Shown one piece after another: positions 52,053 to 60,736 of a stretch of 64,000 bases of DNA. The DNA comes from Sphaerisporangium fuscum (GTDB lineage: Bacteria > Actinomycetota > Actinomycetes > Streptosporangiales > Streptosporangiaceae), in contig NZ_JAHDTF010000043.1 in NCBI RefSeq assembly GCF_018531465.1, positions 20,299-84,298 on the forward strand. The letters run 5' to 3'. Position 1 is the stretch's first letter. Each line of letters begins with the position of its first letter. The notes beneath the pieces were generated by a model, which had not been told where the DNA came from, did no database searches, and saw nothing but the letters and a program-made list of their open reading frames with translations. Made by a program: the position numbers and the translations under genes.

Positions 52053-53446
52053 GGCGGGACGGCGGAACGCGGAAGGCACACCACCTCCTGGCGCCGGTCA
52101 TGGCGGCGGCCCTCGCCCTGACGGCGTGCACGACGCCGAAGCGTTCGGCACCCACCGCGTCCACCTCCGCGGAAGTCACCCCGGCCGCCTCGGCGTCCGG
52201 CGCGGCGACGGCCGCCCCGGACACACCGGTGGGCAGGCAGCTCGGCTGGTTCCTCGGCACCGTGACCAGGCTGCCGCTGCCGGAGAGCGAGGTGACCGCG
52301 CACATGAGCGCCGGCTTCCTCGCCGAGGTGCCGCCGGCCAAGCTGAACGAGCTGCTCGGGCAGCTTGCGGATCTGCGCCTGGACGGGCTGACGGAGGCGA
52401 AGCCGACGGCTCTGACGGCCATGGTGACGGCGGCCGGACAGCGGTTGACGCTGACGATGGCGGTCGACGAGGCGGGGAGGATCGAGGAGCTCCGGCTGTC
52501 CGGAGCCGACCAGCCGTCCTCCGCCCCGGCCCCCGCCGACTGGAGCGAGGTCGACACCCGGCTGCGGGCCGTCGCCCCGGACGTCGGCTTCCTGGCGGCG
52601 GAGCTCACCCGCGACGGCGCCTGCCGCCCGGTGCACGCGATCGAGCCGGCCACACCCCGGCCCCTGGGGTCGATCTTCAAGCTGTACGTGCTGAGCGCCG
52701 TCGCCGACAGGATCCGCGACGGGAAGCTGTCGTGGGACACCTCCTTGACCATCACCGGCAAGGTGAGGATCCCGCCGGGCGTGCTCTACGAGAAGCCCGA
52801 GGGCAGCACGGTGACGGTTCGCGAGGCGGCCAAGCTGATGATCTCCATCAGCGACAACGCGGGCACCGACCTGCTGATCGACACGGTCGGCCGCCCGGCG
52901 GTGGAGGCCCAGGTGCGCGAGTGGTCCGGCCACGCCACGCTCAACATCCCGTTCCTCACCACCCGGGAGTTCGTCCTGTTGAAGGCGGCCGACTACCCGA
53001 GGCTCGCCGACACGTACACCGCGCTGAAGGGCGAGCGGCGGCGCCACTATCTGGAGACGACCGTCGCCGGCAGGTCCCTGGCCGGCCTGAAGGACTGGAG
53101 CCGGCCCCGGCACATCGGCAGCGTGGAGTGGTTCGGCTCGCCAGGTGACGTCTGCCGCGCCTACGCCGGTCTGGCCGCGCTCGGCGGCGAGCGGCTCCAC
53201 GAGGTGATGTCCGCGAGCGACGCCGGGCTCAAGCTGGACCCCGGCGGGTGGCCCGCCGTCTGGTACAAGGGCGGGTCCGAGGCCGGGGTGCTGACCATGG
53301 CCTTCCTCGCCCGCTCGGCCACGGGCCGGACGTTCGTCGTCACGGTCCTGACCTCCGATCCCCGCACCGCATACGACGAGGCGAAGGCCGCGGCCGAGCC
53401 CCTGTCCCTGGTCCGCGGTTCTTTCTCCCTACTGGCCAAGAAATGA
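52049..53446 (+). CDS. Beta-lactamase-like serine hydrolase lipoprotein
   Basis: A 465-residue lipoprotein. Signal peptide and lipobox LTAC place the lipidated Cys at 27. An N-terminal NTF2-like region (about 60-150) precedes a class A beta-lactamase/DD-peptidase fold with active-site S208-I-F-K211, the S268-D-N triad (MISISDNAGTD) and KGG near 406 in WYKGGSEAGVLTM. This layout resembles LpqF-type actinobacterial lipoproteins; in Mycobacterium LpqF is related to beta-lactamases but the substrate is unclear. The KGG (not KTG) motif makes strong penicillinase activity uncertain. It overlaps both neighbours by four bases. Confidence 0.88.
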   Translation: MRRDGGTRKAHHLLAPVMAAALALTACTTPKRSAPTASTSAEVTPAASASGAATAAPDTPVGRQLGWFLGTVTRLPLPESEVTAHMSAGFLAEVPPAKLNELLGQLADLRLDGLTEAKPTALTAMVTAAGQRLTLTMAVDEAGRIEELRLSGADQPSSAPAPADWSEVDTRLRAVAPDVGFLAAELTRDGACRPVHAIEPATPRPLGSIFKLYVLSAVADRIRDGKLSWDTSLTITGKVRIPPGVLYEKPEGSTVTVREAAKLMISISDNAGTDLLIDTVGRPAVEAQVREWSGHATLNIPFLTTREFVLLKAADYPRLADTYTALKGERRRHYLETTVAGRSLAGLKDWSRPRHIGSVEWFGSPGDVCRAYAGLAALGGERLHEVMSASDAGLKLDPGGWPAVWYKGGSEAGVLTMAFLARSATGRTFVVTVLTSDPRTAYDEAKAAAEPLSLVRGSFSLLAKK

Positions 53447-54876
53447 CGACCATGAACATGAAGATCATGACCCCGGTGACGGCGGCGGTGCTGCTGACGG
53501 CGGCGCTCGCCGCACCGGCCGAGGCCGAGGCCCCCCGCGGCGTGGACGGGCTGTGGAAGACCGGCGGCTACGGCCTGGTGCTGTCCGTCCAAGGCGACAC
53601 GCTGAAGTGGTACGAGGTCACCCGTATCAGCTGCCTGCCGGCCGGTGACCCGTTGAGGAGGCTCGGGCGTGCCGCCGACGGCACGGTCACCTTCGGCACC
53701 GCCAAGGGCCCCGTCCTGACCGTCCGAGCCGAAGGGCGCGACCGGGGGCTGGCGCACGTCACGGGCGACGTCGCGGACAAGGACCTGACGCGGATCGGCA
53801 GGCTGCCCGAGCGCTGCGCGCGCCCGGCGCGCGAGGACCCGGTGACGACGTTCGACGTCTTCTGGCGGACCCTCCAGGAGAACTACGTGAGCTTCGCGGC
53901 CAAGCACGTCGACTGGCGGGCCGTGCGCGACCGGTACCGGCCCCGGGTGAACGCGCGGACGGGCGACGACCGCCTGTTCACGATCATGACCGACATGATC
54001 AGGCCGCTCGGCGACCCTCACACCAGCGTCATGCGGGACGAGCGGCACTTCTTCCTCGGCCGGCGTCCCGGCACCCGCCTGCCCGTCGGCGACGACCTGA
54101 AGCCCCGGATCGACAAGGTCGTCGCAGCGGAGCTGGGCGGGCCGGCGCGGACCTGGGGAGAGGGGCAGCTGGCGTACGCCGACCTGCCGGGCGGCCTCGG
54201 GTATCTGCGGATCACCGGCTTCGGCGGTTACGCCGGGGAGAGCGGCACCCTGGAGGAGGATCGGGCCGAGCTCGACCGGATGCTCGACGAGGTGTTCACC
54301 CCGTCCAGGATCCGGGACCTGCGCGGGCTCGTCGTCGACGTCCGGTACAACACCGGCGGGTACGACGATCTCGGTCTCCGGGTGGCGTCCCGGCTGACCG
54401 ACCGGCCGTACGTGGCCTACACCAAGAGCGCCCGCGACGACGCCGACGACCCGGCGCACCGCGGCCGTACGCGGTCGGTCACGGTGCGGCCGTCCCGCGC
54501 CCCCGTCTACAGGGGCCCGATCGCGTTCCTGACCAGTGACATGACCGTCAGCGCCGGCGAGACCTTCACCATGGCGATGATGGGCCGCACGCCCGAGCCG
54601 CGCAGGATCGGCGGCGCGACCCAGGGGGCGTTCTCCGACATCCTGGGCCGACATCTGCCGAACGGCTGGCGGTTCGGGCTGTCCAACGAGGACTACCGCG
54701 CGCCCGGCGGCCGATCGTACGAGGGCGTGGGGATCCCGCCGCACGAGCGCACGCCGGTGTTCACCGAGGACGAGCTCGCCGCCGGTCGCGACTCGGCCTT
54801 CGACCAGGCCGTCGCCTGGCTTTCCCGGCCCCTCTCGGCGACCGCCTCACCGGCTTCGCCGCCCCGGAGCCGCTGA
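53443..54876 (+). CDS. Secreted S41 family (tail-specific) serine peptidase
   Basis: A 477-residue protein with a signal peptide (about 1-29, MNMKIMTPVTAAVLLTAALAAPAEA); its ATG overlaps the previous stop (ATGA). The N-terminal part (30-140) is an unassigned domain with VDGLWKTGGYGLVLSVQGDTLKWYEV. The S41 catalytic domain follows: LGYLRITGFGGYAG, LRGLVVDVRYNTGGYDDLGLRVASRL, and the catalytic loop FLTSDMTVSAGETFTMAMM with Ser near residue 368. No clear PDZ domain is present. It probably trims exported proteins or peptides, with the upstream lipoprotein and peptide as partners. Its 3' end overlaps the convergent MocR gene by 30 bases. Confidence 0.88.
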   Translation: MTTMNMKIMTPVTAAVLLTAALAAPAEAEAPRGVDGLWKTGGYGLVLSVQGDTLKWYEVTRISCLPAGDPLRRLGRAADGTVTFGTAKGPVLTVRAEGRDRGLAHVTGDVADKDLTRIGRLPERCARPAREDPVTTFDVFWRTLQENYVSFAAKHVDWRAVRDRYRPRVNARTGDDRLFTIMTDMIRPLGDPHTSVMRDERHFFLGRRPGTRLPVGDDLKPRIDKVVAAELGGPARTWGEGQLAYADLPGGLGYLRITGFGGYAGESGTLEEDRAELDRMLDEVFTPSRIRDLRGLVVDVRYNTGGYDDLGLRVASRLTDRPYVAYTKSARDDADDPAHRGRTRSVTVRPSRAPVYRGPIAFLTSDMTVSAGETFTMAMMGRTPEPRRIGGATQGAFSDILGRHLPNGWRFGLSNEDYRAPGGRSYEGVGIPPHERTPVFTEDELAAGRDSAFDQAVAWLSRPLSATASPASPPRSR

Positions 54877-56235
54877 CGCCAGCAGGGCCACCACCCTGGT
54901 GAGGGCCTCGGGGGTGGCGGTGAAGGGCAGCCGCAGGTAGTGGTGGAGGGCACGGTCGGCCGAGAAGCGCGGACCGGTCGCGAGCGCCAGGCCGGGCACG
55001 GGACGCACCGGCTCCGGCAGGCGCAGCCACAGCGAGAGCCCGCCGGGCGGGACGGTGAACGACCACTCCGGGTGCGCCGCGAGCAGCCCGGCCAGATGGT
55101 CGCGCTGCTCCCGCAGGCGGGCCCGGCGGTCGTCCAGCAGGCCGGCGAAACCCTGGTCGTCCCCGAGGAGCTCACAGGCGATCAGCTGTTCGAGCGGCGG
55201 AGGCGAGAACCGCCCCTGGAGCGGGTTCAGCAGCAGCTCGCGGACCCGGGCGGCGGTGGTCCTGATCCAGCCGACGCCGAGGCCCGCCCAGATCACCTTG
55301 CTGGTGGACCCCACCGAGACGACGCCCGGGCCGGACAGGAACGGCACCGGGCGCGGCGGGGTGCGAAGGTCGAGGTCGCGCATGGTCTCGTCCACGATCA
55401 CGGTCAGTCCGTGGCGGGCGGCGAGCGCGGCCACCTCCGACCGCTCGGCCGGCGGCATGTGGGCGCCGGTCGGGTTGTGGAAGTCGGGGACGAGGTAGGC
55501 CAGGCGGGGCCGGTGGGCGCGTACGGCGTCGCCGAGCAGGGCCAGGTCCCAGCCGTCGGCCGTCACCGGAACCGAGACGAGGCGGGCGCGGCGGCGGCGC
55601 AGCAGGTCGAGCGCGCCGGGGTAGGTGGGGTGCTCCACCAGCACCGGCGCGCGTCCGTCACGCAGGTGGTCGGTGAGCAGTTCGAGGGCGGCCTGGGCGC
55701 CCGAGGTGATCAGGATCTGCTCGGGGCGGGTGGGCAGCCCGTCACGGGTGTACCGGCCGGCGACGACCTCGCGCAGCCGGGGCAGGCCCGCGCTGGAGGT
55801 CCCGTCGTCCACCAGGAGCGTCGCGAGCCGGCCGACGGCGCGCCGGGCGGCGGCGAGGTAGGCCTCGTGGGGTGCGGCGGTGACCGCCAGGGTCAGATCG
55901 ATCTCGGGGCGGGCTCCGCCGTGGTCCTGCGACCAGGGCGCGGTGCGCTCGGTGAGGTCGCGGGGCAGCCGGACGACGCTGCCGCTGCCGTGCCTGGTGT
56001 GGATCCAGCCGCCGTCGCGCAGCGCGGCGAGGCCGGCGACGACGGTGCCCCGGCTCAGGGCGAGCGCCTGCGCGAGCGCGCGCTCCGAGGGCAGCGCGGT
56101 GCCGACCGGCAGCCTCCCGTCGAGCACGGCCTCACGTACGGCGCGGGCGAGCTCCCGAGCCAGGGGACGCCGCCCGCCGCGCCAGTCGCCGAGGCTCACG
56201 ACGAAGGAACGGGCACCGGGCGGCTGGACGGTCAT
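54847..56235 (-). CDS. MocR-type GntR/aminotransferase regulator
   Basis: A 462-residue PLP-dependent regulator from the ATG at 56235. The N-terminal GntR winged helix (about 15-80) reads LARELARAVREAVLDGRLPVGTALPSERALAQALALSRGTVVAGLAALRDGGWIHTRHGSGSVV. The fold-type I aminotransferase domain follows, with VPDFHNPTGAHMP, VIVDETMRDLDL and the PLP lysine in SVGSTSKVIWAGLGVGW. MocR proteins sense PLP or amino compounds and usually control PLP enzymes or transporters. It is divergent from a PLP decarboxylase, the likely target, with operator-like repeats between. Confidence 0.92.
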   Translation of the reverse strand: MTVQPPGARSFVVSLGDWRGGRRPLARELARAVREAVLDGRLPVGTALPSERALAQALALSRGTVVAGLAALRDGGWIHTRHGSGSVVRLPRDLTERTAPWSQDHGGARPEIDLTLAVTAAPHEAYLAAARRAVGRLATLLVDDGTSSAGLPRLREVVAGRYTRDGLPTRPEQILITSGAQAALELLTDHLRDGRAPVLVEHPTYPGALDLLRRRRARLVSVPVTADGWDLALLGDAVRAHRPRLAYLVPDFHNPTGAHMPPAERSEVAALAARHGLTVIVDETMRDLDLRTPPRPVPFLSGPGVVSVGSTSKVIWAGLGVGWIRTTAARVRELLLNPLQGRFSPPPLEQLIACELLGDDQGFAGLLDDRRARLREQRDHLAGLLAAHPEWSFTVPPGGLSLWLRLPEPVRPVPGLALATGPRFSADRALHHYLRLPFTATPEALTRVVALLASAAPGRRSR

Positions 56236-56236
56236 C

Positions 56237-56263
56237 GGTCCAGTTTGCCAGCAGTGGACCAGT
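56237..56263. promoter_or_regulatory. MocR operator candidate
   Basis: Direct repeats GGTCCAGT (56237-56244) and GGACCAGT (56256-56263) are 19 bases apart, and the first pairs with TGGACC (56255-56260) as an inverted repeat. MocR proteins often bind spaced direct repeats. The element lies immediately before the MocR start codon and 33 bases before the decarboxylase. Confidence 0.6.
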
Positions 56264-56296
56264 ACGACGCCGCGCCCGCTTCCTAGGCTGGGCGCC

Positions 56297-57694
56297 ATGC
56301 ATCCTCTGCTCGCCCGAGATCTCGACTCCCTGCCGGAGCTGCTGGAGGAGGTCCGCGGGTACGCCGCCGGCGTGCTCGGCGGCCTCGCCGACCGCCCCGT
56401 GACCCGCCCCGCCGTGCCCTCTTCCTCCGCCGCTTCCCTGCCCGTCGAGGGCGCAGGGACGAAAGGGGCGCTGGACCGGTTCGCCGAACGGTGGGAGCCG
56501 GGGTTCAGCGGTAGTGCCGGGCCGCGCTACCTCGGCTTCGTCACCGGCGGCGCCACGCCCGCCTCGCTCGCGGGCGACTGGCTGACCGGCACGTTCGACC
56601 AGAACCCCACCAGCCGCGCCGACTCCGCCGCCACCGAGCTGGAGCGCGAGACGCTGGGGTGGCTGCGCGGCCTGTTCGGGCTCGGCGAGGAGCACCACGG
56701 CATGTTCGTCAGCGGCGCCACCATGTCGAACTTCACCGGCCTGGCGATCGCCCGGGAGTGGCTCGGCGAGCGGCTCGGGGTCTCGGTCACCACCGACGGC
56801 GTCGCCGCCCTCGGGACGGTGCCGGTGCTGTCCGGCGCCGCGCACTCCAGCGTCGGCAAGGCCCTGTCGATGCTCGGGCTCGGCAGGGGCGCGCTGCGCC
56901 CGGTGCCCCTCCTGCCCGGCCGGGAGGCCGTCGACGTGGGCCGCCTCGCCGAGGCGCTGGCCGCGCTGGACGGACGCCCCGCGATCGTCGTGGCCAACGC
57001 CGGAACGGTCAACACCGTCGACTTCGATGACCTGCGCGCCGTCGCGGCCCTGAAGGACCGGTTCCCGTTCTGGCTGCACGTGGACGCCGCGTTCGGGGGC
57101 TTCGCGGCCCTCTCCCCCCGCCACGCCCATCTGCTGGAGGGCCTGGAGGCCGCCGACTCGGTCTGCGTGGACCTGCACAAGTGGCTCAACGTCCCCTACG
57201 ACGCCGCCGTCCAGTTCACCCGGCGGCCCGACCTGCAGGTCGCCGCCTTCCACAACGCCTCCCCCTACCTCGGCATGCCCACCGGCGACCCCGACCCCGT
57301 TCACCTGACGCCGGAGAACTCCCGGCGGCTGCGCGCGCTGGCCACCTGGTTCACCCTGGCAGCGTACGGCCGGGCAGGGCACCGCGAGATCGTCGAACGC
57401 AACGCGGCCGAGGCGTCGCGCCTGGGCGAGGCCCTGGAGGCGCACCCCTCCTTCCGCCTGCTGGCCCCGGTCCGGCTGAACGTCGTGTGCTTCACCCTCG
57501 CCGGGGCGCCCGCCCAGGAGCGGGTGGACGCGCTGCTCCGGCACGTCGCCGCCTCCGGGGAGGCGTTCCTGACCCCGACGGTGTACGCCGGCGTGCCGGC
57601 CGTCCGCGCGGCGTTCAGCAACTGGCGTACGACGGCCTCGGACACCGCGCGCGTGCTCGCCGCCCTGGACGAGGCGGCCGCCTCCCCCGCCTGA
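56297..57694 (+). CDS. PLP-dependent group II decarboxylase-like enzyme
   Basis: A 465-residue enzyme of the aromatic amino acid / glutamate decarboxylase fold. Motifs include RYLGFVTGGATPASLAGDWL, HGMFVSGATMSNFTGLAIARE, AIVVANAGTVNTVDFDDL, WLHVDAAFGGFAAL and the PLP lysine in VCVDLHKWLNVPYD. The usual reaction is decarboxylation of an amino acid to an amine, though some relatives act as aminotransferases or aldehyde synthases. It is divergent from the MocR regulator. The C-terminus ends 17 bases from the convergent oxidoreductase. Confidence 0.9.
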   Translation: MHPLLARDLDSLPELLEEVRGYAAGVLGGLADRPVTRPAVPSSSAASLPVEGAGTKGALDRFAERWEPGFSGSAGPRYLGFVTGGATPASLAGDWLTGTFDQNPTSRADSAATELERETLGWLRGLFGLGEEHHGMFVSGATMSNFTGLAIAREWLGERLGVSVTTDGVAALGTVPVLSGAAHSSVGKALSMLGLGRGALRPVPLLPGREAVDVGRLAEALAALDGRPAIVVANAGTVNTVDFDDLRAVAALKDRFPFWLHVDAAFGGFAALSPRHAHLLEGLEAADSVCVDLHKWLNVPYDAAVQFTRRPDLQVAAFHNASPYLGMPTGDPDPVHLTPENSRRLRALATWFTLAAYGRAGHREIVERNAAEASRLGEALEAHPSFRLLAPVRLNVVCFTLAGAPAQERVDALLRHVAASGEAFLTPTVYAGVPAVRAAFSNWRTTASDTARVLAALDEAAASPA

Positions 57695-57711
57695 ACGGCC
57701 GGCCCATCGGT

Positions 57712-60546
57712 TCAGGCGGGCAGCGGACGGGTCGCGGCGTCGAGGATCTCGAGCACGTGCCGATACGGGTGCCCGGTCGCCCGGGTCATCCCGAGTTCGC
57801 AGGTGCGGTTGACCGACACGTGGGCCGTGGCCCGGTGCCCCTGGACGGCACGGGCCTCGGCGGCGGTCGCCGAGGCGGTCAGCTCCGGATGCAGCAGCCC
57901 CCGGTCGCCGGCGAAGGCGCAGCAGCTCCAGTCCTCGGGCTGCACGACCTCCTCGGCCGCCGCGGCCGCCACGCGGAGCAGCGCGGGGTTGATGCCGAGC
58001 TGGGTGGACGAGCAGGTCGGGTGGACGACGATCGACGGGACGCGCCGCGCCGCGGGAAGGTGCGGCAGGACGGCGGTGTCCACGAAGGCGACCGCGTCCA
58101 CGACCTGGACGCCCTCCTCGGCGAGCATGCGCACCAGGCCCTCGGTGCACGAGGCCGCGTCGACCACGACGGGGAGCGCGCCGTCGCCGGTGGCCCGGCG
58201 CAGGATCGGCACGACCTTCTCGCGCATCGCGGCGTAGCCGTCGGTCAGCCCCTTGGACTTCCAGGGGGTCCCGCAGCACAGGGAGGCGATGCCCTCCGGC
58301 ACCCGCACCGAGACGCCGGCCCGGTCGCACAGCGCCAGGAAGGCCTCACGGACGCCGCCGCCGTCGTCCGCCGGGCCGAACATCGTGGACACGCAGGCGG
58401 GGAAGTAGACCGCCGCCGGGGCGTCGGCCGGCCGGGGACGGCGACGAGTGCCGCCGCGGGGCAGCTCCGGCGACCACGCGGGCACCACGTCCTCCCCCAG
58501 CAGTGCCCGCCCGGCGGCGGTGGCGCCGGACGGCAGGGGCGCGGGCACGGCGTGGGCGGCGGTCAGCGCGGCCGCGGCCGCGCGCGTGGTGCCGTCCCAG
58601 TGCCGTGCGGCGGTCTTCCACGCCTTCCGTTCGATGCGGCCGCGCTGCTCGGCGCGCAGCCGCCGGGTCAGGTCGCCGGTGTCGATGAGGACGGGGCAGG
58701 CGGTCTGGCACATGCCGTCGACGGCGCAGGTGTCGACGGCGTCGTACTGGTACTCCTGCTCCAGCCGGCCCAGCAGCTCGGCGTCCCCGTTCTCGCGGGC
58801 GCGGGCGATCTCGCGGCGCAGCACGATGCGCCGGCGGGGTGTGGTGGTGAGGTCCTTGCTGGGGCAGACCGGTTCGCAGTAGCCGCACTCCACGCAGCGG
58901 TCGACCTCGGGCTCGACGGTGGGCGTGGACTTCAGGTGGCTGATGTGGACGGCCGGGTCGTCGTTGAGCAGGATGCCGGGGTTGAGCAGCCCGTCCGGGT
59001 CGAGGAGGCGCTTGACCTCGCGCATGACGTCGTAGAGCTCGTCACCGTACTGCCGGCGGACGAAGGGGGCCATGATCCGGCCGGTGCCGTGCTCGGCCTT
59101 GAGCGTGCCGCCCTGCCCGAGGACCAGGTCGACCAGGTCGTCGGTGAAGGCCAGGTAGCGTTCCACCAGCTCAAGCCGGTCGAAGTCCTCGTTCAGCAGG
59201 AAGTGGACGTTGCCGTCCTTGGCGTGGCCGAAGACGACGCTGCCGGTGTAGCCGTGCCGGTCGAACAGCCCGGTCAGCTCGGTGCAGGTGGGCAGCAGCC
59301 GGCCGACGGGGACGGCGATGTCCTCCAGCAGCGCGGTCGTGCCGGACGGCCGCGCGCCGGCGACGGCGGTGTAGAGGCCCTTGCGGATGTGCCACAGCGC
59401 GGCCCGCGTGCCGGGCTCGGCGGTGAGCGTGGCCGGAGCCGCCAGGGGCAGGGCGCCGAGGACGGCGGCCGCGGCCTCGGTGCGGTCCCGCAGCTCCTCG
59501 GCGGTCGGCCGCTGGTGCTCGACCAGCAGGGCCGCGTGATCGTGGACGGCCAGCCCGCGCAGGTCCGCCGTGGCCTCCGGGTCGCGCTGGGCGACGCGCA
59601 GGCTCGTGGCGTCCAGCAGCTCGATGGTGGCGAAGCCCGCCTCGACCAGGGCGGGCAGCGCACCCGTGGCCGCGGCGAGGTCGGGGAACAGCAGCAGCCC
59701 GGTGGCCGCGTGGGGGTGGGCGGGGACGGTGCGGAAGGTCGCCTCGGCGACGAAGGCGAGCGTGCCTTCGCTGCCGATGACCAGGTGGGTGAGGATGTCG
59801 ACCGGGCGGGTGTGGTCGACGAACGAGTTCACGCCGTAGCCCATCGTGTTCTTGATGGCGTACAGCCGCCGGATCGTCTCCACCGACGCCGGGTTGCCGC
59901 GCACCCGGTCGCGCAGCCGGGTCAGCCCGGCGTGGATCTCCGGTTCGAGGGCGCGCAGCCGTTCGTCGGCGTCCGGCGCGCCGGTGTCGACGACCGTGCC
60001 GCCGGGCAGCACGAGGACGGCCGACTCCAGCGTGCGGTAGGTGTTGAGCTCGGTGCCGCACGCCATGCCGCTGGAGTTGTTGGCGACGACGCCGCCGATC
60101 GTGCAGGCGGACTCGCTGGCCGGGTCGGGGCCGAGTTTGCGCCCGTACCGGGCGAGCCGGCTGTTGACGGCGCGCACCGTCGCGCCGGGCTGGACCCGGA
60201 CCCGGGCGCCGTCGTCGAGGACCTCGATCCCGCGGAAGTGGCGCCGGGTGTCGACGAGCACGCCGTCGGCGGTGGCCTGCCCCGACAGGCTGGTGCCGCC
60301 GGAGCGGAACGTCAGCGGCACGCCCCGGGCGGCGCTGACGCGCAGCAGGGCGGCCACCTGCGCCGGGTCGCGCGGGGTGACCACGGCCTGCGGCACGAGC
60401 AGGTAGTGGGAGGCGTCGTGGGCGAAGGACAGCCGGTCGGAGGCGCGGGCCGCCACGGCGCCCGGCGCCGCCTCCTCCAGGGCGGCCACCAGGGCCGCGT
60501 CCGGCGAGAGCGGGCCGTACGACGACTGGGTGCTGCGGAGCTTCAC
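57712..60546 (-). CDS. FAD-binding and Fe-S oxidoreductase (D-lactate dehydrogenase-like)
   Basis: A 944-residue two-part enzyme. The N-terminal half is an FAD-linked oxidase (PCMH/VAO type): VPLTFRSGGTSLSGQATADGVLVD, IGGVVANNSSGMACG, LVIGSEGTLAFVAEATFRTV, and AEHGTGRIMAPFVRRQYG. The C-terminal half has two 4Fe-4S motifs, CVECGYCEPVCPS and CAVDGMCQTACPV, followed by two CCG domains (LCCGTPWKSKG, WSCCAFAGDRG). This matches Dld2/GlcD-GlcF-fused D-lactate or 2-hydroxyacid dehydrogenases that pass electrons to quinone. The GTG start at 60546 follows GGAAGG. A short palindrome TCCAG-CAT-CTGGA (60580-60592) lies in its promoter. Confidence 0.9.
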   Translation of the reverse strand: MKLRSTQSSYGPLSPDAALVAALEEAAPGAVAARASDRLSFAHDASHYLLVPQAVVTPRDPAQVAALLRVSAARGVPLTFRSGGTSLSGQATADGVLVDTRRHFRGIEVLDDGARVRVQPGATVRAVNSRLARYGRKLGPDPASESACTIGGVVANNSSGMACGTELNTYRTLESAVLVLPGGTVVDTGAPDADERLRALEPEIHAGLTRLRDRVRGNPASVETIRRLYAIKNTMGYGVNSFVDHTRPVDILTHLVIGSEGTLAFVAEATFRTVPAHPHAATGLLLFPDLAAATGALPALVEAGFATIELLDATSLRVAQRDPEATADLRGLAVHDHAALLVEHQRPTAEELRDRTEAAAAVLGALPLAAPATLTAEPGTRAALWHIRKGLYTAVAGARPSGTTALLEDIAVPVGRLLPTCTELTGLFDRHGYTGSVVFGHAKDGNVHFLLNEDFDRLELVERYLAFTDDLVDLVLGQGGTLKAEHGTGRIMAPFVRRQYGDELYDVMREVKRLLDPDGLLNPGILLNDDPAVHISHLKSTPTVEPEVDRCVECGYCEPVCPSKDLTTTPRRRIVLRREIARARENGDAELLGRLEQEYQYDAVDTCAVDGMCQTACPVLIDTGDLTRRLRAEQRGRIERKAWKTAARHWDGTTRAAAAALTAAHAVPAPLPSGATAAGRALLGEDVVPAWSPELPRGGTRRRPRPADAPAAVYFPACVSTMFGPADDGGGVREAFLALCDRAGVSVRVPEGIASLCCGTPWKSKGLTDGYAAMREKVVPILRRATGDGALPVVVDAASCTEGLVRMLAEEGVQVVDAVAFVDTAVLPHLPAARRVPSIVVHPTCSSTQLGINPALLRVAAAAAEEVVQPEDWSCCAFAGDRGLLHPELTASATAAEARAVQGHRATAHVSVNRTCELGMTRATGHPYRHVLEILDAATRPLPA

Positions 60547-60736
60547 TCCCGGCTGCCTTCCGATAATCGGTACGGTGAGTCCAGCATCTGGAACGTCATG
60601 AAGAATATGCGGATTTTCGGGTAAACGTCAGATCCAGGCGATAACAGTGCGAACCGGACCGGCGACGGCCACCTCCTCGAGGCGGACCGCGTCCTCGCGG
60701 TGCCCGGGAGCCGGCCCGGCAGGCACGTGGCCGCCC

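Noticed and set aside
60580..60592. TCCAG-CAT-CTGGA palindrome before the D-lactate-dehydrogenase-like gene as an operator
   Set aside because: Arms are only five bases and no adjacent regulator gene exists; noted in the gene entry but not called as a site.
57181..60624. 1147-codon open frame on the plus strand opposite the D-lactate-dehydrogenase-like gene
   Set aside because: Low-complexity Gly/Arg/Val/Gln translation, antisense to a gene with clear FAD and Fe-S motifs. Typical GC-rich shadow frame.
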